From the NCBI GenBank assembly GCA_019510125.1, contig JAEKKX010000005.1, forward strand, positions 110,009-174,008: 64,000 bases of DNA, read 5' to 3'. The notes beneath the pieces were generated by a model. It had not been told where the DNA came from, made no database searches, and was given only the letters and a program-made list of their open reading frames with translations. Below, piece by piece: positions 62,239 through 64,000 of the stretch (positions within the stretch are counted from its first letter, which is position 1; the number at the start of each line of letters is the position of its first letter). The translations under genes and the position numbers were made by a program. This stretch comes from Lysobacterales bacterium (GTDB lineage: Bacteria > Pseudomonadota > Gammaproteobacteria > Xanthomonadales > Xanthomonadaceae).

Positions 62239-64000
62239 TTACCAGTGGACGCCGCGCATCAGCGCCGCGAAGGCGATCTGCTCCTGGCTCGGCTGTTCTT
62301 CCTTCAGCGCCTTCTTGTCGCCCTTGGCCGCCGCCGAATCCGGGAACAGCTCGAACGCGGTGCTCATGATCACCTCGTACGCCTTGGGCGCAACGGCATT
62401 GAGCAGGGCCGAGAAGATGCCCAGGCGGGTCGCGATCCGGCTGGGCTTCTCGATGATGCCCTTGACCACCAGGTCGGCGGCCTCCTCCGGCGTCAGCGTC
62501 GGCACGCTGTCGTACATCTTGGTCGGCGCGATCATCGGCGTGCGCACCAGCGGCATGTTGATCGTGGTGAAGCTGATGCCCTTGCCCGACAGTTCGCCCT
62601 GCGCGCAGCGGCTGAACGCGTCGAGCGCGGCCTTCGAGGCCACGTACGCCGAGAACCGCGGCGAATTGGCCAGCACGCCGATCGAGCTGATGTTGATGAT
62701 GTGGCCCTTGCGGCGCTGGATCATCGTCGGCATGAAGCCCATGATCAGGCGCAGGCAGCCGAAGTAGTTGAGCTGCATCGTGCGCTCGAAGTCGTGGAAA
62801 CGGTCGTAGCTCAGTTCGATCGAACGGCGGATCGAACGGCCGGCGTTGTTGACCAGGATGTCGACGTGGCCGTGCTCCTTGAGGATCGTGGCGACCAGCC
62901 GGTCGCAGTCGGCCATGTCCGCGAGGTCCGCGGTGTAGGCGAAGACCTTGCCGCCCCTGGCCTTCATCTCGTCGCGGGCCTTGAACAGTTCCTCCTCGCC
63001 GCGGGCGACGATGATGGTGATCGCGCCCGCCTCGGCCGCGCGCTGGGCGCTGGCCAGGCCGATGCCCGAAGAGCCGCCGGTGATGACCACGACCTTGTTG
63101 CGGACCTTGCCCTTGAGGGTGCGGTCGATGAACAGGTCCGGATCGAGGTGCCGCTCCCAGTAGTCCCACAGGCGCCAGGCGTAGGTCTCCAGGCGCGGCA
63201 CCGAGATCCCGCTGCCCTTGAGCGCGCGCTCGGTCTCGCGGTTGTCGAACCGGGTGGGATAAGTGATGAACTTCAGCACGCCCCTGGGAATCTTGAAGTC
63301 GCGCAGCAGCATGCCGACGAAGCGCTTGACCGGCGGCAGGCTGCCGATCGCGCCGCGCACGCCTCCCGGGATGAAGGCGAACATGCGCGCATCGAGCCGC
63401 ATGGTCATTTCCGGCGCGTGGCCGGCGCGGGCGAAGGTGTTGAGGACCTCGCCGACCCGCATCGGCTCCGGATCGACCAGGTGGAAGCAGTGGCCGTCGA
63501 GTTTGGGTTTGTGCGCGATGTGGTCCATCGCGTCGGCGACGAAGTCGACCGGCACCACGTTGATGCGCCCGCCTTCGAGGCCGAGCATCGGCATCCACGG
63601 CGGCAGCATCTCGCGCATCTTCTTCAGCAGCGTGAAGAAGTAGTACGGGCCGTCGATCTTGTCCATCTCGCCGGTCTGCGAATGGCCGACCACCATGCCG
63701 GGACGGTAGATGCGCCACTTGACGCGCTTCTCCTTGCGGACCAGGCCTTCGGAGTCGTGCTTGGTGCGCAGGTAGGGGTCGTCCAGGCCCTCGGCCTCGT
63801 CGAACATGTCCTCGCGGAAGATGCCCGGATAGAGGCCGGCGGCGGCGATCGAGCTGGTGTGGTGGAACACGATCGAGGACGGCGTGCCGTTGCCGAGGGC
63901 GGCGGCGAGGTCCAGCGCGTTCTGGGTGCCGTCGACGTTGGCCTTGCGCTGGCTCTCGGCGTCGGCGGTCAGGTCGTAGATCGCCGCGAGGTGGAAGAAG
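62239..64000 (-). CDS. Fused extended/classical SDR oxidoreductase, start beyond window
   Basis: The last ~587 codons of a double short-chain dehydrogenase are present and its N terminus lies to the right of base 64000. The N-terminal half is of the extended SDR (epimerase/fatty acyl-CoA reductase-like) type: FHLAAIYDLTADAESQRKAN, HHTSSIAAAGLYPG and the YLRTK active-site motif are seen. The C-terminal half is a classical SDR with TGGSSGIG, NNAG, a serine strand (NISSIG) and YVASK. The two catalytic centres are joined by a ~100-residue linker. The substrate is unknown; lipid or PHA-related reductions fit the neighbourhood. Confidence 0.85.
   Translation of the reverse strand, partial: FFHLAAIYDLTADAESQRKANVDGTQNALDLAAALGNGTPSSIVFHHTSSIAAAGLYPGIFREDMFDEAEGLDDPYLRTKHDSEGLVRKEKRVKWRIYRPGMVVGHSQTGEMDKIDGPYYFFTLLKKMREMLPPWMPMLGLEGGRINVVPVDFVADAMDHIAHKPKLDGHCFHLVDPEPMRVGEVLNTFARAGHAPEMTMRLDARMFAFIPGGVRGAIGSLPPVKRFVGMLLRDFKIPRGVLKFITYPTRFDNRETERALKGSGISVPRLETYAWRLWDYWERHLDPDLFIDRTLKGKVRNKVVVITGGSSGIGLASAQRAAEAGAITIIVARGEEELFKARDEMKARGGKVFAYTADLADMADCDRLVATILKEHGHVDILVNNAGRSIRRSIELSYDRFHDFERTMQLNYFGCLRLIMGFMPTMIQRRKGHIINISSIGVLANSPRFSAYVASKAALDAFSRCAQGELSGKGISFTTINMPLVRTPMIAPTKMYDSVPTLTPEEAADLVVKGIIEKPSRIATRLGIFSALLNAVAPKAYEVIMSTAFELFPDSAAAKGDKKALKEEQPSQEQIAFAALMRGVHW

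Overview
The window is a chromosomal segment of a high-GC gammaproteobacterium, most likely of the Lysobacteraceae/Xanthomonadaceae (Lysobacter- or Luteimonas-like). I infer this from the dense GC-rich coding, the GTAG-type REP hairpins with a RAYT transposase, a TonB-like 'transmembrane repetitive protein' beside nfuA, the pgaBCD arrangement, the ECF sigma/Ser-Thr kinase pair, and the RNase E and SerRS sequence types. No species call is possible from the sequence alone. Almost all long opposite-strand frames are GC-skew shadows and are not annotated.

Layout. 0-4 kb: the 3' part of an N-carbamoylputrescine amidase gene, a TetR regulator with a hydrolase and a small membrane protein, and a TraB-family protein. 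4-12 kb (minus strand): an RND efflux operon with one membrane fusion protein and two permeases, coupled by GTGA overlaps. 12-16 kb: two small c-type cytochromes, a TonB-like repetitive protein, nfuA and phhB. 16-20 kb: pgaBCD for poly-GlcNAc, with no pgaA nearby. 20-26 kb: rluC, a long leader and rne (RNase E), then a GacA-type response regulator. 26-34 kb: an M28 peptidase, then a cyanophycin island on the minus strand in the order iadA, cphB, cphA and a second Mur-ligase protein. 34-38 kb: a TetR-yciI-tag operon, a secreted calcium-loop protein, and tRNA-Ser(UGA) beside a tandem array built from its own 3' end. 38-47 kb: a LysR regulator, an ECF sigma factor overlapping a TPR Ser/Thr kinase, a CARDB-like secreted protein, and two secreted enzymes that share a ~50-residue tandem repeat. 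47-56 kb: a SerRS gene with a low-GC in-frame insertion, tonB, a RAYT with REPs, then serC-pheA-hisC-aroA on the minus strand with a repeat array between pheA and hisC. 56-64 kb: msrPQ, a tandem-FHA protein, and a group linked to polyhydroxyalkanoate granules (a PHA-system protein, a patatin, a phasin and a fused double SDR that runs off the right edge).

How the parts fit. The cyanophycin genes form a complete make-and-break cycle: polymerisation by CphA, cleavage to beta-Asp-Arg by CphB, and dipeptide hydrolysis by IadA. serC-pheA-hisC-aroA is a mixed serine/aromatic biosynthesis operon. The region from 39 to 46.6 kb looks like a signalling pair followed by exported effectors. The two divergent exported genes carry the same 31-bp motif at the same distance from their start codons.

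The most unusual signals are: (1) the ~72-residue, ~49% GC insertion in serS; (2) the tRNA-Ser 3'-end tandem array, which parallels the E. coli tyrT/rtT repeats; (3) the mirrored 31-bp motif; (4) two 33-codon hisC-like upstream reading frames inside a MITE-like array; (5) the ATP-grasp-less Mur ligase in the cyanophycin cluster.
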